DNA of 64,000 nt, from assembly GCF_900089585.1 (NCBI RefSeq), contig NZ_FLRH01000004.1, positions 489,001 through 553,000 of the forward strand. The letters run 5' to 3'. Within the stretch, counting starts at the first letter, position 1, and every line of letters begins with the position of its first letter. Shown one piece after another: positions 25,644 through 34,106 of the stretch. The notes below the pieces were generated by a model. That model saw nothing but the letters and a program-made list of their open reading frames with translations. It searched no databases and had not been told where the DNA came from. Both the position numbers and the translations under genes were made by a program. This DNA comes from Micromonospora sediminicola (lineage in GTDB: Bacteria; Actinomycetota; Actinomycetes; Mycobacteriales; Micromonosporaceae).

Positions 25644-26489
25644 GTCGGGGTCGCGCCGGTACTGCCCGAACGCCGGCATGCCGTTGGCCGCCACCGGCAC
25701 CAGGCGGGAGCCGCGGCAACCGCTGCCCGTACCGGTCATCCAGGCCGTGATGTCGTCGGGACCGCGCAGCCACAGCGGCACCGGCGGCATCGACAGCGTC
25801 GCGTCCTCGTGCAGCAGCGCGGTGAGCGCCGTCAGGTCGTACGCCTCGAACGCGCGCACGTAGCGGGCCAGCAGCGCCTGCTGCTCCTCGTCGAGGGGGC
25901 GGCGCGCCTCGGCGCCGGTGTCGGCGGACGCGATGGTGGCCCGGGCCCGCTGCAGGGCGCTGTTGACGCTCGCCACCGAGGTGTCGAGCAGCTCCGCGAC
26001 CTCCTGGGCCGACCAGGCCAGCACCTCCCGCAGGATGAGCACGGCGCGCTGCTTCGGCGGCAGGTGCTGCAACGCCGCGACGAACGCCAGGCGGACCGAC
26101 TCCCGCCCGGCGACCACCTCGGCCGGGTCGCCGGCGGAGGGCAGGACCCGGTCGTCCGGCACCGGGCCGAGCCAGATCTGCTCCGGTCGCGGCTCGCCGG
26201 GGTGGGTCGCGGTGCCGCTGCCGGCCGGGCCGAGGTCCATCGGGCGGACCCGGCGCTGCGCGCTGGCGGTCATGTTCAGGCAGACGTTCGTCGCGATCCG
26301 GTACAGCCAGGTCCGCAGCGCGGACCGCCCCTCGAACCGGTCGAAGTTGCGCCAGGCCCGGACGAAGGTGTCCTGCACCGCGTCCTCGGCCTCGAAGGCC
26401 GAGCCCAGCATCCGGTAGCAGTAGCCGGTCAGCTCCGGCCGGTACGCCTCGAGTTGCGTCTCGACAGGGACGCTCGCCACGTCGCTCAC
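25479..26489 (-). CDS. ECF sigma factor with C-terminal SnoaL-like domain
   Basis: 336 residues if the GTG at 26489 is used. ATG 26510 and GTG 26480 are alternatives, and the last has the better-spaced GGGGTGAG. Sigma region 2 is seen in PELTGYCYRMLGSAFEAEDAVQDTFVRAW and LRTWLYRIATNVCLN; region 4 in LPPKQRAVLILREVLAWSAQEVAELLDTSVASVNSALQRAR. The C-terminal 110 residues form a SnoaL/NTF2-like domain (YVRAFEAYDLTALTALLHEDATLSMPP), as in the SigG/SigJ-type ECF groups, where it modulates activity in place of an anti-sigma factor. It is divergent from the alpha/beta hydrolase gene, a pairing that suggests regulation of that gene. Confidence 0.9.
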   Translation of the reverse strand: MSDVASVPVETQLEAYRPELTGYCYRMLGSAFEAEDAVQDTFVRAWRNFDRFEGRSALRTWLYRIATNVCLNMTASAQRRVRPMDLGPAGSGTATHPGEPRPEQIWLGPVPDDRVLPSAGDPAEVVAGRESVRLAFVAALQHLPPKQRAVLILREVLAWSAQEVAELLDTSVASVNSALQRARATIASADTGAEARRPLDEEQQALLARYVRAFEAYDLTALTALLHEDATLSMPPVPLWLRGPDDITAWMTGTGSGCRGSRLVPVAANGMPAFGQYRRDPDSGHVPWSLIVLGLSGGRITSLNHFLDTDRLFPLFGLPARLEEGAGQPEQAGQVA

Positions 26490-26616
26490 CCCGCCGAAAC
26501 TAGCCCACATGCTGCGCGAACGCGAACACCCGAAGACCCGGGGCGTGGGCACCGATGAGTCCGCCCGTCCCGGCCGGTCCACAGTTCGTCAGCACGGAAC
26601 ACACGAGGAGCGCGAG

Positions 26617-27447
26617 ATGAGCACCACGCAGCACACCGCCGAGACCACCGCCCCGGGACGGTACGCCGACGTCAACGGCGTCCACCTCTACTACGAGACG
26701 CACGGGGCGGGCCGCCCGATGATCCTGCTGCACGGCGGCCTGATGTCGGGCGAGCTGTTCGCGCCGATCCTGCCCACGTTGACCGCCACGCACCAGGTGA
26801 TCCTGGTCGACCTGCAGGGCCACGGCCGCACCGCCGACGTGGACCGGCCGCTCGACATGGCGCTGATGGCCGACGACATCGCCGCGCTCATCGACCACCT
26901 CGGGCTGGACCGGCCGGACCTGGTCGGCTTCTCCCTCGGCGGCGGCGTCGCGATGCAGGTGGCGTTCCGGCACCCGGAGAAGGTGGGCCGGCTGGTCTCC
27001 GCGTCGGCGCACATCCGGCGGGACGCCGTCCACCCGGAGCTGCTGGCGCAGCAGGGTCAGGTCACCGGCGCGGCGGCCGAGTTCATGAAGGACACCCCGA
27101 TGTACGAGCTGTACCAGCGGGTCGCGCCGCGCCCGGAGGACTTCCCCCGGCTGCTCGACAAGATCGGCGAGGCGATGGCGCAGGACTTCGACCTCACCGA
27201 GCAGGTACGCGGCCTGCGGGTGCCGACGCTGATCGTCGCCGCCGACGCGGACATGGCCCCGCCGAGCCACTACGTCGAGGTGTTCAAGCTGCTCGACGGC
27301 GGCCTGCGGGACGGCGGCTGGGGTGGCGAGGGCCGCCCGGCGGGTGGGCACGCGCTGGCGATCCTGCCCGGCCTGACCCACTACGACATCGACCAGTCGC
27401 CGCTGTTCGCCGCCGTCACCCTGGCTTTCCTCGACCAGCCCCGCTGA
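26617..27447 (+). CDS. Alpha/beta-fold hydrolase
   Basis: 276 residues from the ATG at 26617, with GAGGAG 5-6 bases upstream. The sequence has the oxyanion segment ILLHGGLMSGELF, a nucleophile elbow GFSLGGG (Ser near residue 107), a probable acid in VAADADMAPP and His in LPGLTHYDID. The family covers esterases, haloperoxidase-like and epoxide hydrolase-like enzymes. The substrate is unknown. It is transcribed divergently from the ECF sigma gene, so it may be that factor's target. Confidence 0.9.
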   Translation: MSTTQHTAETTAPGRYADVNGVHLYYETHGAGRPMILLHGGLMSGELFAPILPTLTATHQVILVDLQGHGRTADVDRPLDMALMADDIAALIDHLGLDRPDLVGFSLGGGVAMQVAFRHPEKVGRLVSASAHIRRDAVHPELLAQQGQVTGAAAEFMKDTPMYELYQRVAPRPEDFPRLLDKIGEAMAQDFDLTEQVRGLRVPTLIVAADADMAPPSHYVEVFKLLDGGLRDGGWGGEGRPAGGHALAILPGLTHYDIDQSPLFAAVTLAFLDQPR

Positions 27448-27506
27448 CCGCCCCGGGTTGCCACGGGTCGGCCGCGCCGCCGTCGTGCCCTTCCGACGAC
27501 TCCGTC

Positions 27507-27576
27507 GATCATGGAGTTGTGGCACCGCGCGAAGGCCGCGAAGGGGGCATCCGAGGCACCACAAGTCCAAGATCGA
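27507..27576. repeat. REP-like palindromic element, copy 2
   Basis: The left arm (27507-27526) is identical over 20 bases to that of copy 1. The right arm GGCACCACAAGTCCAAGATC (27555-27574) differs from copy 1 at one base. The middle is unrelated to copy 1. It lies in the 176-base gap between the hydrolase and the GH67-like membrane protein, just before that gene's promoter. Confidence 0.8.
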
Positions 27577-27611
27577 CGAGTTCGGGCGCGAGGACCGCGG
27601 GCGGTCGGCAC

Positions 27612-27617
27612 TAGTAT
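27612..27617 (+). promoter_or_regulatory. -10 element of a leaderless promoter (TAGTAT)
   Basis: TAGTAT is followed by 6 bases and then the GTG start of the next gene. This places the expected transcription start at the start codon itself, and no ribosome-binding site is visible. Confidence 0.6.
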
Positions 27618-27623
27618 GCGAGC

Positions 27624-30600
27624 GTGGCTCGGGTTCGGAGTCCGTACGCGTTGGTGGCCGCCGCTGTGGCGGTGCTGCTCGGCGCGGGCGTGGCCTGGGG
27701 TGTCGACGACGCATTGGGGCTGAGCCACACCCCTGCCGACGTGCCACGGGAGACGGTCGTGGCAGCGCCGCTCCGGCCGGCCGTGCCGCCGCCGCCGCTG
27801 TCCTCGATCGTGGTGCCCGACCACGTCCGCGCGCGTAAGGCCGCCGCAGCCGTGGCGGACGCGCTGTCCGCACGGGGCCGTCCCCGCCCCACCGTCACCT
27901 GGACCGCACCGGACCGGGTCGTGCCACCCGCGCCGACCACCGGGCCGAGTACCCGCCCGGATCCGGCGAGCACGCCGCCCGCGCCGACCACCGGCCCAGG
28001 CGCGAGGAACACGTCGGCGGTGACCACGCTCCGGGCGGAGCTGCGTGCCGGCGACGCGCCGGAGTCGTACCGGATCGGTGTGCGGCGCGCGGAGTTGACC
28101 GTCACCGGCGACCTCGCGGGCGTCACGGCCGGGCTCTACCGGCTGGCCGACCGGATCCGCTCCGGCGCTGACGTGCTGCCGGCGGCGGAGACGGGCCGCC
28201 CGGTCGCGCCCCGCCTGGGGCTGCGGTTGACCGACGCCGGGTCGGTCGGCCGCGAACCGGATCCGGCGGCGTTCGCGGCCGGCGACGACTACAGCCTGAA
28301 CACCGACGTGGTCGCCCCGGCACTGCTGCCCCGGGCCCCCTGGGTGGACGCCGCCGCGGTGGCCCGGATCGACGCCCAGTTCCGGCAGTTCGTCGACCAC
28401 GCCGTCGCGCGGGGCTACAACGGCGTCGTGGTGCCGGGCTTCCTGGAGTACGTCACGTTCGCCGGCGTCGGCGACGGGCACGCCGTCTACCCGGCCGGGG
28501 ACCCGCACGTCGACCGGGCCCGGGCCATGGTCGCGGCGTTCGGCCCGGTCTTCCGGTACGCCGACGAGATGGGGCTGCGGGTCTTCCTGCTCACCGACAT
28601 GCTCGCGGTCTCGCCGCCACTGGAGGCGTACCTGAGCAGGACGGTGGGCGGGCTGGACACCACCGACTCCCGACTCTGGGACGTCTACCGGGCCGGGCTG
28701 ACCGAGCTGTTCGAGAGCATGCCGTTCGTCGCCGGCCTGATGGTCCGCATCGGCGAGGGCGGCGAGGTCTACGCCGGCAGCGGCTGGGACTACACGTCGA
28801 AGCTCGCGGTCACCACGCCCGCCGGCGTCCGCGCCATGCTGCGGGCGCTGCTCGACACGGCGGGACCGGCCGGCAAGGAGATCATCTTCCGGACCTGGAC
28901 GGTCGGCGTCGGCGCGGTCGGCGACCTGCACACCAACCCCGACGCGTACGCCGAGGTGCTGGGCGGGTTCGACGACCCGCACCTGATCGTGTCCACCAAG
29001 TACACGCTCGGGGACTTCTACAGCCACCTGCCGTTGAACACCACGCTGCTCGGCGGCGCGCACCGGCGGATCGTGGAGTTCCAGGCCCGGCGCGAGTTCG
29101 AGGGGTTCGGCGCGCTGCCCAACGACCTCGGCCCGCTGCACCGCGACGCGCTGCGCGCGTTCCTCGCCGCGAACCCGCGCGTCGAGGGCGTGTGGAACTG
29201 GACCCAGGACGGCGGTCCGCTGCGCGCCGGGCCGATGTCGCTCTACCTGCGCACCGGCTTCTGGCAGCTCTACGACCTGAACACGGACGCGGTGGCGCGG
29301 CTGGCCTGGGACCCGGACACCGACCCGGCCCAGGTGACCGCGGAGTGGGCGTACCGGACGTTCTCCGCCGACCCGGCCACCGTGGCGGCGATCGGGCAGG
29401 CGATGGCGCTGTCGCGGGCCGCGGTCACCACGGGCCTCTACGTCGGCCCGTACGCGGACACGTCGGTGCGGGCCCTCGGGCTGGAACCGCCGCCGATGAT
29501 GTGGATCTTCGAGTGGGACATCCCGACCGGTGACTCCGCCGCCCTGGACAGCATCTACGCGGTCGCCCGCGACCGGGTCGACGCGGCGGTCGCCGAGGGC
29601 GACGAGGCCGTCGCCACGGCCCGGCGGATGCGCGACCTGGTGGCCGCGACCGACCCGGCCACGTGGCGGGACGCCGGCCTGCGGCAGCGGTTCGTCGACA
29701 CGCTCGACTACCAGGTGGACCTGTTCGTCACGCTCGGCGCGTACCGGGCCATGGTGCTGCGGCACGCGCAGTGGCTGGACACCGGCGCCGACGCCGCGTA
29801 CGCGCGCTGGCGGTCGGCCGCCGACGCGTACCGGGAGGCGCGGGACCACCACCGGCAGCGCTACGGCGGGGACCTCGACCTGCCGGCGTACCGCTTCACC
29901 GCGGCCGACCTCGGCGCGCAGCGGGCGGACCGCGACCCGGCGATGGCCTGGGTGGCGCGGGCGCTGCTGGTCCTGGTCGCGGTCGTGGTGGGGTGGGGTC
30001 TGCGGGGGCGCGGGCCGGGCGGCGTTGCGGCCCGGGCCCTGCTGCTCGGCGCGCTGCGCCCGTGGCGGCTGGGCGCGTTCCCGGCGCCGGCGTCCCGGCT
30101 GGACCGGGTGCTGGTCTGGCTCGCGCCGGCGGTGGTGCTGGTGGGGAGCCGGCTGGCGTTCACCTGGTTCGCCGCGCCCGCGCACCTGCTGGTCACGCTC
30201 GGCGGGTGGGCGCTGTTCGCGCTGGTCGCCCGGCTGGCGGTGGGCCGGCGGGACCCCTTCCACCTGTGGGCGGTGCTCGGCGGGGTGGCGGTGCTGCGCA
30301 GCGCCCTGCTGCTGGCGGTGCTGGCCGGGCGCGGACCGGGCCGCTACTGGTTCGTGTTCTGGACCGCGCCGGCCCGCCGCGCGGTCTACCTGACCGTGGC
30401 GGTGGCGGCGTTCTGCTGGCTGTTCGTGGCGACCGCCGTGGTGCTGCGCGACCGCTACGGGCTGGCCCGCCGCCGCGCCGCGGGGCGGACGCTCACCGCC
30501 GCCGGGGTGCCGCTGGCGGTGCTCGCCGGGCTGGTCGCGTCGGTCGGCGCGGAACGGGCGCTGACCGTGTGGAACGACCAGATTGCACTGCTGCCGTGGG

Positions 30601-30821
30601 GGTTGTCCCGGATCCTCGGCATCACCGTCTACCTGGGCGTCCCGGTGGACCTGCCCGGGTGGGCGGCCGGCGCCGGGGTGGTCCTGGCCGTGGCCGGGCT
30701 GCTGCTGGCGGCCGGCCGTCAGGTCAGCGGGGACGGCGACTCCGCGCCGGGCAGCAGCAGCCGAGGTGCGCCGGAGCCGTCGGCCGGCACCGACCAGACG
30801 TCCGGGCTGCCGTCGTCCTGA
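27624..30821 (+). CDS. Large membrane protein with extracellular GH67 (alpha-glucuronidase)-like domain
   Basis: 1065 residues with a leaderless GTG start. Layout: an N-terminal membrane anchor (about residues 8-28); a Pro-rich stalk with a repeated PAPTTGP motif (about 105-135); a domain of about 550 residues resembling alpha-glucuronidases (GYNGVVVPGF, LMVRIGEGGEV, IVSTKYTLGDFYSHLPLN, RRIVEFQARREFEGFG, VEGVWNWTQDGG); a helical segment; then about seven hydrophobic segments from residue 770 to the C-terminus. GH67 enzymes remove glucuronic acid from xylan fragments, but whether the catalytic acids are kept here needs an alignment. The fusion to a multi-pass membrane region is unusual for GH67. 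The GH67 call is moderate; the membrane topology call is firm. Confidence 0.75.
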   Translation: MARVRSPYALVAAAVAVLLGAGVAWGVDDALGLSHTPADVPRETVVAAPLRPAVPPPPLSSIVVPDHVRARKAAAAVADALSARGRPRPTVTWTAPDRVVPPAPTTGPSTRPDPASTPPAPTTGPGARNTSAVTTLRAELRAGDAPESYRIGVRRAELTVTGDLAGVTAGLYRLADRIRSGADVLPAAETGRPVAPRLGLRLTDAGSVGREPDPAAFAAGDDYSLNTDVVAPALLPRAPWVDAAAVARIDAQFRQFVDHAVARGYNGVVVPGFLEYVTFAGVGDGHAVYPAGDPHVDRARAMVAAFGPVFRYADEMGLRVFLLTDMLAVSPPLEAYLSRTVGGLDTTDSRLWDVYRAGLTELFESMPFVAGLMVRIGEGGEVYAGSGWDYTSKLAVTTPAGVRAMLRALLDTAGPAGKEIIFRTWTVGVGAVGDLHTNPDAYAEVLGGFDDPHLIVSTKYTLGDFYSHLPLNTTLLGGAHRRIVEFQARREFEGFGALPNDLGPLHRDALRAFLAANPRVEGVWNWTQDGGPLRAGPMSLYLRTGFWQLYDLNTDAVARLAWDPDTDPAQVTAEWAYRTFSADPATVAAIGQAMALSRAAVTTGLYVGPYADTSVRALGLEPPPMMWIFEWDIPTGDSAALDSIYAVARDRVDAAVAEGDEAVATARRMRDLVAATDPATWRDAGLRQRFVDTLDYQVDLFVTLGAYRAMVLRHAQWLDTGADAAYARWRSAADAYREARDHHRQRYGGDLDLPAYRFTAADLGAQRADRDPAMAWVARALLVLVAVVVGWGLRGRGPGGVAARALLLGALRPWRLGAFPAPASRLDRVLVWLAPAVVLVGSRLAFTWFAAPAHLLVTLGGWALFALVARLAVGRRDPFHLWAVLGGVAVLRSALLLAVLAGRGPGRYWFVFWTAPARRAVYLTVAVAAFCWLFVATAVVLRDRYGLARRRAAGRTLTAAGVPLAVLAGLVASVGAERALTVWNDQIALLPWGLSRILGITVYLGVPVDLPGWAAGAGVVLAVAGLLLAAGRQVSGDGDSAPGSSSRGAPEPSAGTDQTSGLPSS

Positions 30822-30839
30822 CCCACGCCACCGCCCCGG

Positions 30840-30868
30840 CCGGGACGGTGTGCCACCTCCCGTCCCGG
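30840..30868 (+). terminator. Hairpin after the GH67-like gene
   Basis: Perfect 9-bp stem CCGGGACGG / CCGTCCCGG with an 11-base loop, about 20 bases after the stop codon and before the ribosome-binding site of the next small gene. Confidence 0.6.
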
Positions 30869-30906
30869 GGTACCGCAGAGTCAGGAGCACCGGTGAGGAG
30901 GACGAG

Positions 30907-31134
30907 ATGACCGACCCCAGGTACGCACCGATCGGGCTGGCCGCCGCCGGGCGGCTGGTGCCCGACGACGGCGAGACCGGCGGCGGCGAGGTCGTCGGCG
31001 CGGACGACGCGGCAGCCGACGCCGCCCGGGCCGGCGCCGACGTGGACCTGTCCGCGGCCACCCGGGACAGCGACGGCACCCCGGTCGGGGCCGCCGACGC
31101 CGAGGCCGACCGCGAGCGGGCCGCCGACGAGTGA
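30907..31134 (+). CDS. Small acidic protein of unknown function
   Basis: 75 residues. The ATG is preceded by GTGAGGAGGACGAG, a strong ribosome-binding site. The sequence is rich in Ala, Asp, Glu and Gly (ADDAAADAARAGADVDL, AADAEADRERAADE) with no membrane segment or recognisable domain, and it is probably disordered. Codon use is GC3-rich and a terminator follows within 10 bases, which supports a real gene. No function can be assigned. Confidence 0.7.
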   Translation: MTDPRYAPIGLAAAGRLVPDDGETGGGEVVGADDAAADAARAGADVDLSAATRDSDGTPVGAADAEADRERAADE

Positions 31135-31143
31135 CCGACCCCT

Positions 31144-31177
31144 GGCCCCGCCACCGTCGACCGGTGGCGGGGCCTTT
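31144..31177. terminator. Bidirectional terminator between convergent genes
   Basis: Perfect 13-bp stem GGCCCCGCCACCG / CGGTGGCGGGGCC with a 5-base loop, followed on the plus strand by TTT. It ends at the stop codon of surE on the opposite strand, so it can serve both genes. Confidence 0.85.
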
Positions 31178-32007
31178 CACCTGTCGATCGGCAGTTCCAC
31201 CTTGGGCAGGTGGCCCAGCGCCCGCACGGCGGTCACCGCGGCGTAGCCGTCGGCCAGCCACGCCAGGTCGGTGCCCGGGACGGCCCGCGTCGCGTTCTCC
31301 TCCACCGCCGTCCGCACGAAGCCCTCGCCACGCTCGGCGACGGACACCTGCACCTGGCCGAACGGGGCCAGGGTCGCCTGCCGCAGCCCGGCCACCTGGT
31401 CGGCCGGGAGGTCGGGAACGTTCAGGTTGAGCACCGTGCCGGGGTCGGCGTCGAGCAGCCAGGGCAGCAGCGTGGCGGCCAGCTCGGCGGCGGTGGACCA
31501 GTGCCGGGACTCGTCGTCCACGGTGTCGAGCACCGCGATCGCCGCGCCGCCGCTGCCGGCGCTCGCCGCCGCCGGGGTGAGCACGTCCAGCGAGACGGCC
31601 AACGCCCGGATGCCGCTGTTGCCGGCGGTCAGCGCCGCGCCGACGGTGCCCGAGTGCAGGATCGCGTGGCCCGCGTTGGCGCCCCGGTTGATGCCGGACA
31701 GCAGCACGTCCGGGGCCGGCCCGAACACGCCGAGCCCGGCCAGCACCGCGATGTACGCCGGGGACGCGGCGACCGCGTACGCCGGCACGTCGGGCAGCCC
31801 GTCCAGCTCCGTGCCGGTGAAGACCAGCCGCCCGTCGTCGGTGACCGCGGACAGCGCCGCGCTCATCCCGCTCGCCTCGGCCTGCGGCGCGGCGACCACC
31901 ACGTCGAGCCCGCGCTCGTGGGCGGCCCGGGCCAGTTCCCGGATGCCGGGGGCGTGCACGCCGTCGTCGTTGGTCACCAGCACCCGGGCCGGCCGGTCAC
32001 CGGTCAT
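31177..32007 (-). CDS. surE: 5'/3'-nucleotidase SurE
   Basis: 276 residues. SurE signature motifs: VTNDDGVHAPG with the metal-binding Asp pair near residues 14-15, SGINRGANAG near 105, and HSGTVGAALTAG near 118. SurE enzymes dephosphorylate nucleoside monophosphates in a metal-dependent way in the cytoplasm. The start overlaps the end of the upstream PfkB-type kinase by 11 bases, so the two form an operon. The length fits the family. Confidence 0.93.
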   Translation of the reverse strand: MTGDRPARVLVTNDDGVHAPGIRELARAAHERGLDVVVAAPQAEASGMSAALSAVTDDGRLVFTGTELDGLPDVPAYAVAASPAYIAVLAGLGVFGPAPDVLLSGINRGANAGHAILHSGTVGAALTAGNSGIRALAVSLDVLTPAAASAGSGGAAIAVLDTVDDESRHWSTAAELAATLLPWLLDADPGTVLNLNVPDLPADQVAGLRQATLAPFGQVQVSVAERGEGFVRTAVEENATRAVPGTDLAWLADGYAAVTAVRALGHLPKVELPIDR

Positions 32008-32938
32008 CGTCGCCGCCCTCCAGCGGGGTCAGCCGGACCCGGCCGGCGAGTTCCCGCACCGCCTCGGCCCGGCCGGTGCCCAGTCCGTGGCGGGTCACGT
32101 TGAGCGCACCGGCGGCGGCGCCGACGGGCAGCGCCTCCCGCATGTCACCGCCGCGGGCCAGCACCGCGGCCACGCCGGCGGTCATCGAGTCGCCGGCGCC
32201 CCGGTGGTCGGCCAGCTCCAGCGGCGGCGCGTGCACCAGCAGCGCCTCGCCGTCGTCGAGCAGCGCCAGCGCCGGTTCCCCGGCGCGACTGATCAGGACG
32301 AACCTCGCGCCCCGCTCCTGGCACCGGCGGCCGGCGTCGCGCAGCGCCTCGACGCTGTCGTCGGTGGCCAGCCCGTCGTCGAGCAGTTCCTCGTGGCTGA
32401 CCTTGAGCACGGTCACGCCGCCGTCGAGCACCGCCTCCAGGTACGGGCCGGACAGGTCCGCCACCACGGTCCCACCGTTGGCGGTCAGGTCGGCGGCCAG
32501 CCGGCGGTAGATGTCCGGGTCCACCACCTGCGGGTCGGCGGGGCCGCTGAGCACGCTGACCGGTGCGCGCAGCCCTTCGGTCAGCGTCACGGTGTACAGC
32601 TCGTCGATGTCGTGGCGCACCATCGGCGCTCCCGGGTGCTCGGCGATCTCGGTCCGCTCGCCGTCGCGCCGGTCGTGCACGTACCAGCCGGTGCCCGACT
32701 CCCGCCGGACCACGCGGACCGTCACGTCCTCGTCGTCGAGCAGCTTGCGGACCGCGTCGCCGACCTCGCCGCCGAGACCGACGCACATCGTCACCGGCAC
32801 GCCGAGCGCCGCGATCATCCGGGTCTGCCACACCCCCTGCCCACCCGGGTGCAGATGCAGCTCGGTCGCGCCGGCCTGCTGCTCGATGGTCACGGTCAAC
32901 AGCGGGGCCGGGGCGAACACCATCACCTTCTGGTCCAT
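31997..32938 (-). CDS. PfkB-family sugar kinase
   Basis: 313 residues. The second PfkB signature ELADHRGAGDSMTAGVAAVLARGG (near residues 240-263) contains the catalytic Asp in GAGDS. The N-terminal part has HPGGQGVWQTRMIAALG, similar to the LacC/1-phosphofructokinase branch rather than ribokinase. It probably phosphorylates a sugar or sugar phosphate; the exact substrate is not readable. It is co-transcribed with surE (11-base overlap). Confidence 0.9.
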   Translation of the reverse strand: MDQKVMVFAPAPLLTVTIEQQAGATELHLHPGGQGVWQTRMIAALGVPVTMCVGLGGEVGDAVRKLLDDEDVTVRVVRRESGTGWYVHDRRDGERTEIAEHPGAPMVRHDIDELYTVTLTEGLRAPVSVLSGPADPQVVDPDIYRRLAADLTANGGTVVADLSGPYLEAVLDGGVTVLKVSHEELLDDGLATDDSVEALRDAGRRCQERGARFVLISRAGEPALALLDDGEALLVHAPPLELADHRGAGDSMTAGVAAVLARGGDMREALPVGAAAGALNVTRHGLGTGRAEAVRELAGRVRLTPLEGGDDDR

Positions 32939-32980
32939 CAGCCTGTGATGCCCGCCGACCGGCCTCGGTAACCCCCCAGG

Positions 32981-33193
32981 TCAGCGCGTACGCGCGGCCG
33001 TACGGCGGCGCCGCAGGTACGGCAGCGCGAACAGGTAGAGGCCGCTGGCCAGAAGCAGGGCGAGCGGGAGCAGCGGCACGTAGGAGACCCACACGATCGG
33101 GTCCTTCCGGGCCAGCGCGACGAAGGTGATCACGACGGTCACGGTGAAGGCGACGGAGAACCAGCGGTGCAGCTGACGGATGCGCGTGTCCAT
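32981..33193 (-). CDS. Small two-helix membrane protein
   Basis: 70 residues from the ATG at 33193, with GAGAGGCC upstream. Longer in-frame readings are low-quality. It has two hydrophobic helices (WFSVAFTVTVVITFVALA and VSYVPLLPLALLLASGLYLFAL) and a basic C-terminus (LRRRRTAARTR). It resembles small actinobacterial membrane proteins of unknown function and lies 42 bases upstream of the PfkB/surE operon. Confidence 0.8.
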   Translation of the reverse strand: MDTRIRQLHRWFSVAFTVTVVITFVALARKDPIVWVSYVPLLPLALLLASGLYLFALPYLRRRRTAARTR

Positions 33194-33383
33194 GGATGGT
33201 GGCCTCTCGCCGGTGGCCTCCCCGGCGGGGACGCCCGTGCCGGAAACGCTAGGCCCGCCCACCCGCCCGAGGCTTCTCGATTCCTGACCGGTCGAGGCCG
33301 CGCCGCCGGCCGGCCGCACACGCGACGGGTTGCCGGGCCGCCCTACCCTGCCGACAACAGCAGCCGACGCCACGGGGGCAGGC

Positions 33384-34088
33384 ATGCAGATCATCGAACA
33401 CAGCGTCGTCGGCACCCGGTCCGCCGTGCTCCGTCTGCGCCGTCCCGGCAGCCAGTTGCAGTTCCTGGTGTTCCCGATGCTCCACGTGGCGAGTCCGGCG
33501 TTCTACGCGGCGGTGACGAAGCGGCTCCGCGGGTGCGACCTGCTCGTCGTCGAGGGCATCGGCGGCCGGTCGGCTCTCGGCTCGGCGTTGACGCTCACCT
33601 ACCGGGCCATGCCGGCCAACCGGCGCTCCGGCCTGGTGACCGACCCGATCCCGTACGCGTCTCTCGGCGTCGAGGTGCTCAACCCGGACGTGACGGCGGC
33701 GGAGTTCGCCCAGGGCTGGCGGGCGATGCCGCTGCGGTACCGCCTCCAGATGTGGCTGATGATCCCGGTGGTGACCGTGATCCAGTTCTTCGGCGGCACC
33801 AGGCGGCTGCTCTCGCCCGAGATCGAGATGAGTGACCTGCCGTCGCCCACCGACGAGCGGTACGCCGACCACGAGTTCACCGAACACGCCGAGCGCGCGT
33901 TCGGCGGCGCACGCGACGAGCGGCTCCTCGCCGCCCTGTCCGAGCTGATCCGTAGCCGGTCGGAGGAACGCATCGACGTGGCGATCGTCTACGGTGCCGG
34001 GCACGTGCCGGCGATCGTGCGCGGGCTCTTCGAGCTGCACGGCTACCGTCCACGCGCCGCGGAATGGCTCACCGTTCTCGAGCGGTGA
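33384..34088 (+). CDS. TraB/GumN-like protein
   Basis: 234 residues from the ATG at 33384, with GGGGGCAGG upstream. Features like TraB-type hydrolases: an N-terminal LVFPMLHVASPAFYAAV with His, LLVVEGIGG, and a C-terminal VYGAGHVPAIVRGLFELHGY matching the conserved GxGHxxG-type motif. A short hydrophobic stretch (WLMIPVVTVIQFF) may be a membrane contact. Eukaryotic TIKI relatives are metalloproteases. The bacterial role is unclear. Confidence 0.65.
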   Translation: MQIIEHSVVGTRSAVLRLRRPGSQLQFLVFPMLHVASPAFYAAVTKRLRGCDLLVVEGIGGRSALGSALTLTYRAMPANRRSGLVTDPIPYASLGVEVLNPDVTAAEFAQGWRAMPLRYRLQMWLMIPVVTVIQFFGGTRRLLSPEIEMSDLPSPTDERYADHEFTEHAERAFGGARDERLLAALSELIRSRSEERIDVAIVYGAGHVPAIVRGLFELHGYRPRAAEWLTVLER

Positions 34089-34106
34089 GCGCCCACCGCA
34101 CCGGCA

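Noticed and set aside
27381..31154. Minus-strand open frame of 1257 codons
   Set aside because: Antisense to the GH67-like gene and running through a REP-like element and a terminator hairpin; no recognisable domain.
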